From an uncultured Lachnospira sp. (lineage in GTDB: Bacteria > Bacillota > Clostridia > Lachnospirales > Lachnospiraceae), in contig CAJUKN010000020.1 of the NCBI GenBank assembly GCA_910587485.1, forward strand, positions 1-49,544: a stretch of 49,544 bases of DNA, read 5' to 3'. Of this stretch, positions 32,761 to 42,391 are shown one piece after another. The number at the start of each line of letters is the position of its first letter. The stretch's first letter is position 1. The notes under the pieces were generated by a model, which was not told the DNA's origin, did not search any database, and saw only the letters and a program-made list of their open reading frames with translations. Position numbers and translations under genes: made by a program.

Positions 32761-35103
32761 TTATACAGTAAATACCCCTATTGCCTGTGATAAATCACTT
32801 GAATTATTATTGAGGTTTTCTGCTGCCAAATTCAATTTTTCAACCTGTTCAAGCTGTCTGTTGGCAGTCTCTGTGACTTCCTCTGACGCTGCTGCTGTTT
32901 GCTGAGAAACAGCCGATATATTTTGTATTGAATCCAGTGTCTGTGTTTTGGCATCGGATATAATATTAATACCTTTTGTAATTTCATTTAAACTGCTCAA
33001 AAGTTCATCAAACTGTGATTGTATCTGATTAAATACTTTTTTGGCTGTCTCTATCGAATGACCTTGAATCTCAACCACATCTTCTGCTCTTTTTGCAATA
33101 GCAACTGTATCATTTGTCTTATCATTAATATCTTCAACAATTTTACGAATTTGATTGACACATTCCACAGACTGGTCAGCAAGTTTTCTGATTTCATCAG
33201 CTACTACCGCAAACCCTCTGCCTGCCTCACCTGCTCTTGCTGCCTCAATAGAAGCATTCAATGAGAGAAGATTGGTCTGTTCTGCTATTTCATTAATTGC
33301 CATAATAATGCTGCCAATTGCCATAGAAGACTGTTTTAAGTTATTAATCTCCATAATAACATTACCAGTAATTTCAACGGTTCTTGATGCATTTCCTTTT
33401 AATTCATCAATAGACATCATGCCTTTATCAACAATTGAATTGGTATCATCTGCTATTCTTGCAATCTTGTCTGAATTTTTAGAAACACTGTTAATCTTAT
33501 CAGACAAATTATCCATCTGACGGATACATTCTTCTGAATCTTCTGCCTGCTGAACAATACCATGTTCAATTTCCTGAATCGCTTTTGTAATATCTTTTGT
33601 TCCTTCCAATAATTGTTTTGCATTGTTAGAAACGGTATCAACAGATTCATCTACTTTGAATGATACGCCTTTTGTCTTTTCAATAAGTTCTTTGACATTG
33701 CCAATCATTCCATTTGTACTTTTTCCAAGCACTGCAAACTCATCGCTGCCTCTTATTGGAACTTCTGTTGTAAGGTCGCCTGAAGCTGCCTTCTCAAGAC
33801 TTTTCATAATTCTCTTGATAGAACTTGTAATATTGGCAGACAAACCTCCCCCAATTAATATTGCAACAATAATTGCAACAATAACAACTGCTAAAGATAC
33901 ATATTGAATCATATGTGCCTGTGATAAAATGGTAGATTGTGGAATCAAAGCACATATCATAAATCCATCATCTGTTATACTGTAAACAAAAAGATTTTTA
34001 CTACCATTAAAAGAAACTACTTTACTGCCCTCTTTTTGTTCTAAAGACATTGCCTCATCATAAAATTCCTGATTATATATGTATTGTTGTTCCTCTGACA
34101 ATTCTAAATCACTGCTGTGCAAAATCTCGCCGCCATCAGGAGCAACAATTCCTATAAGACTATCTTTACCCAAATCTACATTGGAAAGTGTTTCTTTAAG
34201 GTAATCTGCCTGCATATCAACAAAAATATAACCAACGCTTCTTTGTGAATTTCCAAGAAGCTGCCTTCCATAACTTAATGAATATTTGCCAATACCTCTT
34301 GTATCCATATAACTTCTTGAAGTAAACCATGCTGTCCTTTTTGAATCAATTTCTTTTCCTTCGTCAGAAGCCTTTACATTTTCATATTCTCCTGTAACCT
34401 GCATTAAATTGGTGGTTGTAAAAATAGACTTGCCATAATTACTAATAACATGAATTGTCTTTATTGCAGAATTGCCCATAACCGTTGCATTCAAAGAATT
34501 AAATATACTATTATATCGGCTTTCTTCTGTAATAGGGTCCGCTGAAAAGGAACCTGAATAATAAGACTTTACATCGGAGCTGCTGGCAAATTCGCTGGCA
34601 GTAGACTTAATATTTGAAAACATTAATGTGTAGTAATCTGCTGTCTTCTTTACTGTTGATATAGAAGACTCTGTATAACTGTTTGTAATTGCACTGGTGG
34701 CTGTATTATAAGATATTGTCCCCAACAATATAATAAGCAAAACAGGTATAACAAATGCACCTATTAACTTTACCTTTATGGATAATCCTGACTTTAAATA
34801 ATTTTTAATATCGATTGGATTATTCTTGTTAATTTTTTTTGTTTTTGCATTCTTAGAAGGTTTTTCTTTTTTCACTTTTTCAACACCTTCTTGTTTCAAT
34901 TTCTTTTTTGATATCTTCTCTTTTTTAGGTACTTTTTCTTTTTTTGGCATCTTCTCCTTTTTAGGTACTTTCTCTTTTTTTAGACGCTTTTTTTTTGTAT
35001 TCTTTGTACTACCACCTTCAACATTCGTGTTTTCTGATTCGTCTATCAACTCAACAAATTCTTCAACCCCATCTGATACAACTTTATTTTCAAAATCATC
35101 CAT
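32761..35103 (-). CDS. methyl-accepting chemotaxis protein with Lys-rich N-terminal extension
   Basis: 780 residues. Residues 1-37 are acidic, 38-93 are an unusual Lys/Glu-rich stretch with PKKEK(V/M/I) repeats, and the first membrane helix comes only at about 112-131. It is followed by a Cache-like sensor (to about 395), a second membrane helix (IQYVSLAVVIVAIIVAILI), HAMP and the signalling domain (IAEQTNLLSLNASIEAARAG, with ADEIRKLADQS). The roughly 110-residue cytoplasmic head is not normal for chemoreceptors; its repeats are seen in the DNA at about 34905-34985. Ligand unknown. Ribosome binding site GGGGG before ATG 35103. aspS is 52 bases upstream. Confidence 0.92.
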   Translation of the reverse strand: MDDFENKVVSDGVEEFVELIDESENTNVEGGSTKNTKKKRLKKEKVPKKEKMPKKEKVPKKEKISKKKLKQEGVEKVKKEKPSKNAKTKKINKNNPIDIKNYLKSGLSIKVKLIGAFVIPVLLIILLGTISYNTATSAITNSYTESSISTVKKTADYYTLMFSNIKSTASEFASSSDVKSYYSGSFSADPITEESRYNSIFNSLNATVMGNSAIKTIHVISNYGKSIFTTTNLMQVTGEYENVKASDEGKEIDSKRTAWFTSRSYMDTRGIGKYSLSYGRQLLGNSQRSVGYIFVDMQADYLKETLSNVDLGKDSLIGIVAPDGGEILHSSDLELSEEQQYIYNQEFYDEAMSLEQKEGSKVVSFNGSKNLFVYSITDDGFMICALIPQSTILSQAHMIQYVSLAVVIVAIIVAILIGGGLSANITSSIKRIMKSLEKAASGDLTTEVPIRGSDEFAVLGKSTNGMIGNVKELIEKTKGVSFKVDESVDTVSNNAKQLLEGTKDITKAIQEIEHGIVQQAEDSEECIRQMDNLSDKINSVSKNSDKIARIADDTNSIVDKGMMSIDELKGNASRTVEITGNVIMEINNLKQSSMAIGSIIMAINEIAEQTNLLSLNASIEAARAGEAGRGFAVVADEIRKLADQSVECVNQIRKIVEDINDKTNDTVAIAKRAEDVVEIQGHSIETAKKVFNQIQSQFDELLSSLNEITKGINIISDAKTQTLDSIQNISAVSQQTAAASEEVTETANRQLEQVEKLNLAAENLNNNSSDLSQAIGVFTV

Positions 35104-35154
35104 ATAAGTATACCCCCTTATATCTTGTTATTTTATTTTGTTGATTTTCTCACA

Positions 35155-36936
35155 CTAAATATTGATTGTGATAGACAACTCCCCTAACTGTTTATCATCA
35201 ACAACATCTGGCGCATTGGTAAGAAGACAAGATGCATCCTTAATCTTTGGAAAAGCAATCACATCTCTTATGTTATCCCTTTTAGCCATAAGCATGACAA
35301 GACGGTCAAATCCATATGCAAGTCCTGCATGTGGCGGCACACCATACTTAAATGCATCAAGAAGAAATCCAAACTTTTCTTTTGCAACTTCCTGTGTTAA
35401 TCCTAAAGCCTTAAACATTCTTGCTTGTATATCAGCCTGATGAATACGGACACTGCCTCCTCCTATCTCTGTTCCATTTAAAACAATATCATATGCCTTT
35501 GCTCGTACAGAGCCAGGGTCACTCTCCAACTTATCAATATCTTCTTCCATAGGCATTGTAAATGGGTGATGCATAGCAACAAATCGTTCTTCTTCATCTG
35601 ACCATTCAAACTGTGGAAATTCTGTCACCCATAAAAATTTATAATCACTTTTGTCTAAAAGACCCATCTGTCCTGCAAGTTCTACTCGTAATGCTCCAAG
35701 CACATTCCATACAATTTTATTTTTATCTGCTGCAAAAAGAAGCAAATCCCCATTTTCACCATCAAGAGCAGCAATCAATTTTTTCATCTCATCATCGGTC
35801 ATAAATTTTGCAAAAGAAGACTTAATTGTTCCATCTTGCTGAATCGCTATATAAGCAATTCCATTAGCACCATAACCTTTTGCAAAATCAGTCAATGCAT
35901 CAATTTTTTTTCTTGGCATACTGCCTTGTCCTTTGGCATTAATGCCTCTTACTGAACCACCATTACTAATTGCATTTGTAAAAACGCCAAATCCACAATC
36001 CTTAACAAGTTCAGAAACATTTTTAAGTTCCATATCAAATCTTAAATCAGGCTTGTCTGAACCAAACCTGTCCATGGCTTCCTGCCATGTCATTCTTTGA
36101 ATAGGCAATTCAATATCAACATCTAATACTTCTTTAAATAAATATGCTAAAAGTCGCTCATTTACATCAATCACTTCATCCACATCAACAAAGGATAATT
36201 CCATATCAATCTGCGTAAATTCTGGTTGTCTGTCTGCCCTTAAATCTTCATCTCGAAAACACCTTGCAATCTGTACATATCGGTCATATCCAGAACACAT
36301 AAGCAGCTGCTTAAAAAGCTGAGGAGACTGTGGCAATGCGTAAAATTTACCCGGATGGATACGGCTTGGCACAAGATAATCTCTAGCCCCCTCTGGCGTA
36401 CTTTTTGTAAGCATTGGAGTCTCAATCTCAAGGAATCCTTCATCGGCAAGAAATGCTCTTGTCAATGTTGCAACTTTACTTCTCATTATAATATTTGATT
36501 GAATATCAGGTCTTCTTAAATCAAGAAATCGATATTTTAATCTTAAATCTTCTTTTGTGTTACTATCCTTATCAATTGGAAATGGGGGTGTTTCTGATTC
36601 TGACAATATTCTTAAATCGGTAGCAATCACCTCTATATCGCCTGTTTGAAGATTTTTATTGATTGCACCTGAACGCTTTTGTATCTTGCCTGAAACCGCA
36701 ATAACAAATTCATTCCTCAATGTGCATGCCTTGTCAAATCCTTCTTTACCTATAATATTTTCATCAAATATAATCTGTAAAATACCACTTCTATCTCTTA
36801 AATCTACAAAAATCAAAGCACCAAAATTACGTCTAGTCTGCACCCATCCCATAACAGTCACAGACTTATCTTCATCAGACAATGATACCTCTGTACATCT
36901 GTGTGTTCTCTTTAAGCCTACCATTGACTCAGCCAT
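35155..36936 (-). CDS. aspS: aspartyl-tRNA synthetase
   Basis: 593 residues, full bacterial length. N-terminal OB-fold (GWVQTRRNFGALIFVDLRDRSG), class II motifs (PEFTQIDMELSF, RCFRDEDLRADRQ), the GAD insertion (around 290-420) and motif 3 GLAYGFDRLVMLM with EIGGGSVRIH. Charges tRNA-Asp. Ribosome binding site TGGAGG, promoter at 36972-37000. Confidence 0.97.
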   Translation of the reverse strand: MAESMVGLKRTHRCTEVSLSDEDKSVTVMGWVQTRRNFGALIFVDLRDRSGILQIIFDENIIGKEGFDKACTLRNEFVIAVSGKIQKRSGAINKNLQTGDIEVIATDLRILSESETPPFPIDKDSNTKEDLRLKYRFLDLRRPDIQSNIIMRSKVATLTRAFLADEGFLEIETPMLTKSTPEGARDYLVPSRIHPGKFYALPQSPQLFKQLLMCSGYDRYVQIARCFRDEDLRADRQPEFTQIDMELSFVDVDEVIDVNERLLAYLFKEVLDVDIELPIQRMTWQEAMDRFGSDKPDLRFDMELKNVSELVKDCGFGVFTNAISNGGSVRGINAKGQGSMPRKKIDALTDFAKGYGANGIAYIAIQQDGTIKSSFAKFMTDDEMKKLIAALDGENGDLLLFAADKNKIVWNVLGALRVELAGQMGLLDKSDYKFLWVTEFPQFEWSDEEERFVAMHHPFTMPMEEDIDKLESDPGSVRAKAYDIVLNGTEIGGGSVRIHQADIQARMFKALGLTQEVAKEKFGFLLDAFKYGVPPHAGLAYGFDRLVMLMAKRDNIRDVIAFPKIKDASCLLTNAPDVVDDKQLGELSITINI

Positions 36937-36971
36937 TTCCTAATTCCTCCATTTCATTGTTCTTACATTTA

Positions 36972-37000
36972 AGTATACCATAATTTTTTATAAGCGGCAA
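36972..37000 (-). promoter_or_regulatory. aspS promoter
   Basis: On the minus strand, TTGCCG (36995-37000), 17-base spacer, TATACT (36972-36977), 36 bases before the aspS start. No T-box leader is visible in the short leader. Confidence 0.7.
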
Positions 37001-37103
37001 ACTTTAAATAGTACAATTCTATTATATTTTTGTAATCGTTTTGTCATATATTACCTAGCGCAAAAAACATGCAGGTGTAAAATAGTGAAACATGTTATAT
37101 TAT

Positions 37104-37730
37104 TTATGCTATATTTATCATATTATAAATATCCAAATCATCCAAATTAATCTTACTATTGTTAATTAAATCCAATGCATATGGTTCATGGATAAACCGC
37201 TGAAATTGAATAAACACTTTCATATCAAGATTCTTAATTCCATCAATCATAATTTGAACAGCTGTCTCAATATCAAATGCCTTTCTGTAAGGTCGGTCTG
37301 ATATCAATGCGGCAAATTCATCAGCTACTTTTATAATTCTTGCATCAAATGGGATATCTTCCCCTACAAGATTATCAGGATACCCACTTCCATCAAAACA
37401 TTCATGGTGTCTCAATACATTTTCAAGCACATTGGAAGGAAATGCCTCTTTTTTTAAAAATTCATAACCAATCTTTGAGTGCATTCGCATATACTTAACT
37501 TCTTCAATCGACATTCCTTCTGCATTACGCCCATATAAATATTGTGACAATGACAATTTACCAATATCATGGAGCATCCCAGACAGTTTCACCTCATAGG
37601 CTTGTTTCTCGCTATATCCCATTCTTTTTGCAAGTTCATAGGAGATATTTCCTACAAGAATACCATGTGAAATGCCACTCTTAAAATCATTTACTATATT
37701 TTCAAAAAATTCACTATCCATTGTTTCCAT
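37104..37730 (-). CDS. HD-GYP domain protein
   Basis: About 208 residues (205 from the second Met at 37721, which has GGAAAC). HD motif in LHDIGKLSL and the GYP motif in HHECFDGSGYPDNLVGEDIP; the helices between are complete, so it may be a cyclic-di-GMP phosphodiesterase or a nucleotide-binding relative. It stands alone without a receiver or sensor domain. Its start overlaps the end of hemZ by 17 bases (8 from the second Met), so the two are probably co-translated. The ribosome binding site is weak. Confidence 0.82.
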   Translation of the reverse strand: METMDSEFFENIVNDFKSGISHGILVGNISYELAKRMGYSEKQAYEVKLSGMLHDIGKLSLSQYLYGRNAEGMSIEEVKYMRMHSKIGYEFLKKEAFPSNVLENVLRHHECFDGSGYPDNLVGEDIPFDARIIKVADEFAALISDRPYRKAFDIETAVQIMIDGIKNLDMKVFIQFQRFIHEPYALDLINNSKINLDDLDIYNMINIA

Positions 37731-39129
37731 TTAAATCAACACCATACTTTTTTATAAATTGCTCTTTGCGAGCTACCATCTCATCAATTCTATCTATATA
37801 ATTAATTACATCTTTGACATTTTCAACTCGCTCAATTCGAGTGGCTTCTTCTAAAACTGCCTTACTGGAAGCACCTGCTCCCACTGCTATAATGGTCTGT
37901 TTCTCCTCCATAATCAATATATTGTATATACACTCATATGTTGGAATAGCATAGCCAACATTTTCTAAATTGCCTGCCATATTTTTTTGACGGTACATAT
38001 AATATGGTTTTTGCCCCATCATTGCCGCATAATCTGCTGCCATACTCACCATTTCTTCACTATTTTCAATTTTAAAATCAATATACTTATCACGCCATAT
38101 ATTTAATGCTGCTGCCCTCTTTATCGCCAGTGAATGAACGGTTAAACTTTCAGGGTGAAGTTTATAGATACTCTTTAATGTCTGTTCTACCTCTTTTGTT
38201 TTCTCACCCGGAAGCCCAAGAATCATATCCATATTAATATTATCAAAACCTACTTTTCTTGCCATATCAAATGCTTCTGTCACTTGTGCAACCGAATGTC
38301 TGCGTCCAATAATGGCTAATGTTTTGTCATTCATCGTCTGTGGATTAATGGAAATCCTTTGAACACCATGCTTTTTTAGTACCTCAAGCTTTTCTAATGT
38401 AACACTGTCTGGTCTTCCTGCCTCAACTGTAAATTCTTTTATATGTTTCATATCAAAATGGTGTTCTAATTCCGATAACAGCCGTTCTAACTGAATAGGC
38501 TCAAGTGAAGTGGGTGTTCCTCCCCCAATATACACCGTATCAAGGCGCCTTTTAGACATTGCTTTTGCAACATAACGCATTTCTTTAATAAGAGCATCAA
38601 TATAATGGTCTACCTTAGACTGAAATGCTGTAATGGAATATGATGTAAAGGAACAATAAAGACATGTTGTAGGACAAAATGGGATTCCTATATATAGACT
38701 ATACCCATGTTTATAATCCAATTTATCAAGAATTGTTTTTTCGGTTAATGCCACTTGCAATGCCAATTTTGCCTTTTTTTCCAAAACACCATGCTTTATC
38801 ACAAACGCATCAATAATACCCTGTTCGCTTCTTTGTTCCTCCAACATCATATATGCAATTTTACTAGGTCTTACACCTGTAAGATAGCCCCATGGAAGGA
38901 CTTTTCCTGTCTGTTTTCTTAAGCTTTCATACAACCTTCTTTTAAATTGCTCATGGCACTCTTTTTTGCTTCCCACAATATGACTTGTATCTGCAAAAAT
39001 AACCTCATCTTCCTCTTTTATAGTGCTATCTGACTTCTTTAATTCCACTTCACTTCTTGGATAAAATGATTTGACAAGCACATTGGCATCATCATAATAA
39101 TCCAGATTATCTATATCAATATATATCAT
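37714..39129 (-). CDS. hemZ: coproporphyrinogen III dehydrogenase HemZ (radical SAM)
   Basis: 471 residues. Radical-SAM motif IPFCPTTCLYCSF (CxxxCxxC), preceded by GYLTGVRPSKIAYMML typical of HemZ, then YIGGGTPTSL, EAGRPDSVTLEKL, NPQTMNDKTL and MILGLPGE. Proposed to act in anaerobic heme or related porphyrin chemistry; the name follows family convention, and other heme genes are not in the window. Ribosome binding site TGGAGG. A 240-base leader with hairpins separates it from the MBL-fold gene upstream; the HD-GYP gene overlaps its end. Confidence 0.9.
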   Translation of the reverse strand: MIYIDIDNLDYYDDANVLVKSFYPRSEVELKKSDSTIKEEDEVIFADTSHIVGSKKECHEQFKRRLYESLRKQTGKVLPWGYLTGVRPSKIAYMMLEEQRSEQGIIDAFVIKHGVLEKKAKLALQVALTEKTILDKLDYKHGYSLYIGIPFCPTTCLYCSFTSYSITAFQSKVDHYIDALIKEMRYVAKAMSKRRLDTVYIGGGTPTSLEPIQLERLLSELEHHFDMKHIKEFTVEAGRPDSVTLEKLEVLKKHGVQRISINPQTMNDKTLAIIGRRHSVAQVTEAFDMARKVGFDNINMDMILGLPGEKTKEVEQTLKSIYKLHPESLTVHSLAIKRAAALNIWRDKYIDFKIENSEEMVSMAADYAAMMGQKPYYMYRQKNMAGNLENVGYAIPTYECIYNILIMEEKQTIIAVGAGASSKAVLEEATRIERVENVKDVINYIDRIDEMVARKEQFIKKYGVDLNGNNG

Positions 39130-39142
39130 ATTTAGCCTCCAT

Positions 39143-39262
39143 GCTGCGACTAATTTTTAGGAGCAGCTAATGGCTCAAATTTTAGCAAGGCTGTACAACA
39201 GCCTTTTATGCACAGCAATCTTTTGCATAATAACTTGCAGGTTGAAAATTTTAATTTTCAAT
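39143..39262 (-). promoter_or_regulatory. hairpin-rich hemZ leader
   Basis: Three inverted repeats in the gap between the MBL-fold gene and hemZ: GCTGC/GCAGC (39143-39167) ending by the ribosome binding site, AAGGCTGT/ACAGCCTT (39187-39205) with a 3-nt loop, and TTGAAAATT/AATTTTCAA (about 39242-39261). None has a clear U-run on the minus strand. They may control hemZ expression or terminate the upstream transcript weakly. Confidence 0.45.
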
Positions 39263-39369
39263 CTTATTCCTATTTCTATACTACTTTTTATATACGAATC
39301 AACTATCTTTTGCATTCAGAGATTGAACTATAGCACAATAATGATTATATAAGTCCTATCTATTATACC

Positions 39370-40002
39370 TTATGAAAGAAATGGATTATACTGTTTTTCA
39401 TATGCAATAGAGGTACTCTCCCCATGTCCTGTAAAAACTTTTGTATTTTCAGGAAGTATTAAAAGCTTTGACTTTATACTTCTTACAAGTTCACTCATAC
39501 TTCCTGTAGGAAAATCGGTTCTGCCAATGGATGCTGCAAATAAAGTATCTCCAGAAAACAGTATGTTTGCATCTTCTACATAATAACTCATTCCGCCTTT
39601 TGTATGACCCGGTGTGTGTATACAGCGTATTGTAATACCAGCAAGTTCTATAACTTCCTCGTCTGTCAACCACTTATCTGCAATCAAACTGATAGCATGT
39701 TCACCCATCATTGCACTTAAATTGATGCTTGGATTTTCAAGAACTTCTTTTTCACATTCGCCTGCATATATAGGTGCCTTTGTAGCTTTGCTAACTTTAA
39801 CGGCGGCACCTATATGGTCATAATGTCCATGTGTAAGAAGTATTGCTGTCAATGTACAATTTTTTGCCGCAATCATCTCCATGATTTTATCTGCTTCATC
39901 AGCAGGGTCAATCAACACTGCCTTCTTATTATCTTTATTATACAAAAGATAACAATTCGTTCCAATTTCCCCAAGAATTTTATAATCGAAATCGATACTC
40001 AC
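39370..40002 (-). CDS. MBL-fold metallo-hydrolase (glyoxalase II-like)
   Basis: 210 residues with GTG start; AAAGGG is eight bases upstream. Metal motif THGHYDHIGAAVKV, CIHTPGHTKGGMSYYV, FSGDTLFAASIGRTDF and TGHGEST, as in YqgX/YcbL-type hydrolases of small thioesters. Exact substrate unknown. It lies 97 bases downstream of the (p)ppGpp synthetase gene, in one likely transcript running to hemZ. Confidence 0.9.
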   Translation of the reverse strand: MSIDFDYKILGEIGTNCYLLYNKDNKKAVLIDPADEADKIMEMIAAKNCTLTAILLTHGHYDHIGAAVKVSKATKAPIYAGECEKEVLENPSINLSAMMGEHAISLIADKWLTDEEVIELAGITIRCIHTPGHTKGGMSYYVEDANILFSGDTLFAASIGRTDFPTGSMSELVRSIKSKLLILPENTKVFTGHGESTSIAYEKQYNPFLS

Positions 40003-40099
40003 TGTTTTAACCCTTTCTTACTAAATCAAACACACATGTAAATATGGCACCATTCTTGTAAAAACAAAAATATCTTATCTATATCAATAACCATACCTT

Positions 40100-42382
40100 T
40101 TAACCAGTTGCTCTGGCAATATCCGTAACACCTGCAATATTTTTAAGTTTTTCTATAATTCTTGTTAATTCATCTCTTCCATGTATATCAAAACCAACAC
40201 TAATTGTAGCAATATCTTTTTTATTTACACGACTATTTAACATTTTAACATCAATATTGGCCTCTGTAAAAATTCTCGAAATATCAACAATCAATCCTGT
40301 TCTGTTATGAGCAAATATATTAATCTCCGCACTGTATGTCTCAGATGGATTAACTCCTCCCTCCCATTCAGCTTCTATCAAACGTACACGTTCACTTTCT
40401 GGAAAATTAATAACATTTACACAATCTGTTCGATGTATTGTAACACCTCTACCTCTTGTAACAAAACCAACAATCTCATCGCCGGGTACAGGATTGCAAC
40501 ATCTTGAAAACCTTACAGCTATATCATGGATTCCTTTTACAACAATATTGCCTTTATTTTTTGAAGGAATATTTTTATTTTTCACCTCCGTTTTGACAAT
40601 ATCCTCAAGCACTTGTTTATCTGTAATATTTTCTTTATTTAACTTCTCGGTTTCTTCAACTAATTTATTGACAATTTGACCTTCTTTTAAACTTCCATGA
40701 CCAATGGCCGCCATCATGGAATCCCAGTCTCTAAAACCATATTTTCGCAATGTCTTTTCGACAATTTCTGGCTTATTGATATCAGATAATACATATCCTT
40801 TTGACTTACAATAAGCAGCAATCAGCTCTTTGCCTTTTAAAATATTATCTTCTTTTAATTCTTGCTTAAACCACTGATTAATCTTATTCTTAGCCTGAGA
40901 ACTTTTAACTTTATTTAGCCAGTCACGACTAGGTCCTTTACCATTTTGTGAGGTGATAATTTCAACACGGTCGCCATTTTTCAAACGATAATCAATAGGA
41001 ACAAGCTGTCCATTTACTCTTGCTCCAATCATCTTATTGCCAACAGCACTATGAATACTATAAGCAAAGTCGACAGGACATGAACCGCTTGGAAGATTTT
41101 TCACATCACCCGAAGGGGTAAAACAATAAATATTATCTGAAAATAGGTCCAAATCATTTTTGATTGAAGACAAAAATTCTTTATTATCGGACATTTCTGT
41201 CTGCCACTCAAGCATCTGTCTTAGCCAGCTTAATTTTGCTTCCTCATTATCATTGCCGCCTTTTCCTTCTTTATATTTCCAATGTGCTGCAATACCATAC
41301 TCAGCCGTTCTATGCATCTCGTATGTTCTTATCTGTATCTCAAAAGGCTGTCCATTTGAAGCAATTAATGTTGTGTGAAGTGATTGATACATATTGGGCT
41401 TTGGCATTGCAATATAATCTTTAAATCTACCCGGAATAGGCTTATACATTTCATGGATAACACCCAGCGCAGCATAACAGTCTTTTACTGTATCTACTTT
41501 AATCCGAACAGCAAAAATATCAAATATCTGGTCAAGTGTCTTATTTTGATTGACCATCTTTCTATATATTGAAAAGAAATGTTTTACCCGTCCATCAATT
41601 TCTGCGTCAATGCCTGCATTACTTATGTGCATGCCAACTTCTTTTATAATGCTTTTAATAAATGCTTCTCTTCCGGGACGATTGATATTAACTTGTGTTA
41701 CTAAATCATTATACACATCAGGCATTATATATTTCATGGATAAGTCGTCAAGTTCTACTTTTATCTTAGAAATTCCAAGTCTATGTGCTATTGGTGCATA
41801 AATTTCCATTGTTTCTCTGGATTTTTCCACCTGCTTTGAAGGCGTTTGAAACTGCATCGTTCTCATATTATGAAGTCTGTCTGCTAACTTAATCATAATT
41901 ACTCGAATATCTTTTGCCATAGCTAAAAACATTTTTCTTAAATTTTCAGCCTGAACTTCTATCTTATCATGTTGATAATTCAGTTGTGTCAACTTCGTAA
42001 CACCATCTACAAGCAATGCGACCTCTGCCCCAAACTCTTTTGTTACATCTTCACTAGTCATCACTGTATCTTCTACAACATCGTGGAGAAGCCCTGCTAT
42101 AATGGTTTCTTTATCAAGCTCTAACTGTGCAAGAATAATCGCCACACAAAGCGGATGGATAATATATGGTTCTCCAGACTTTCTTTTTTGTCCTTTATGA
42201 GCTTTATCTGCTATCATATATGCTTTTTCTATTGCAGACAAATCGGTAGATGGATGATATTTTTTAATTTCATTAATTAAATTTTCATATAATATTTGTG
42301 GTGAAGTGAATTTTTCAAGTTCTTTCTCTACCGATTTTGTCTTTATATCAAAAGCATTGTCTTGTATTATTTTTTCTGTCAT
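40100..42382 (-). CDS. relA: bifunctional (p)ppGpp synthetase/hydrolase
   Basis: 760 residues, the long Rel type that makes and degrades the stringent-response alarmone. N-terminal HD hydrolase (AHKGQKRKSGEPYIIHPL, AGLLHDVVEDT), synthetase region (SIYRKMVNQ, DIFAVRI, YQSLHTTLI, EIQIRTYEMHRTAEYGIAAHW), TGS domain (CFTPSGDVKNLPSGSCPVDFAY), a zinc-finger region (CCNPVPGDEIVGFVTRG) and C-terminal ACT domain. Both enzymatic halves look intact. It follows an isomerase-like gene by nine bases. In Clostridia this gene is also called rsh. Confidence 0.96.
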   Translation of the reverse strand: MTEKIIQDNAFDIKTKSVEKELEKFTSPQILYENLINEIKKYHPSTDLSAIEKAYMIADKAHKGQKRKSGEPYIIHPLCVAIILAQLELDKETIIAGLLHDVVEDTVMTSEDVTKEFGAEVALLVDGVTKLTQLNYQHDKIEVQAENLRKMFLAMAKDIRVIMIKLADRLHNMRTMQFQTPSKQVEKSRETMEIYAPIAHRLGISKIKVELDDLSMKYIMPDVYNDLVTQVNINRPGREAFIKSIIKEVGMHISNAGIDAEIDGRVKHFFSIYRKMVNQNKTLDQIFDIFAVRIKVDTVKDCYAALGVIHEMYKPIPGRFKDYIAMPKPNMYQSLHTTLIASNGQPFEIQIRTYEMHRTAEYGIAAHWKYKEGKGGNDNEEAKLSWLRQMLEWQTEMSDNKEFLSSIKNDLDLFSDNIYCFTPSGDVKNLPSGSCPVDFAYSIHSAVGNKMIGARVNGQLVPIDYRLKNGDRVEIITSQNGKGPSRDWLNKVKSSQAKNKINQWFKQELKEDNILKGKELIAAYCKSKGYVLSDINKPEIVEKTLRKYGFRDWDSMMAAIGHGSLKEGQIVNKLVEETEKLNKENITDKQVLEDIVKTEVKNKNIPSKNKGNIVVKGIHDIAVRFSRCCNPVPGDEIVGFVTRGRGVTIHRTDCVNVINFPESERVRLIEAEWEGGVNPSETYSAEINIFAHNRTGLIVDISRIFTEANIDVKMLNSRVNKKDIATISVGFDIHGRDELTRIIEKLKNIAGVTDIARATG

Positions 42383-42391
42383 ACAACCCTC

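Noticed and set aside
34826..35107. A Phe-rich plus-strand ORF opposite the Lys-rich head of the chemoreceptor.
   Set aside because: It is the antisense reading of AAG/AAA-rich codons.
36937..37103. A T-box leader for aspS.
   Set aside because: The promoter is only about 36 bases from the start, leaving no room for a T-box, and no conserved T-box sequence is present.
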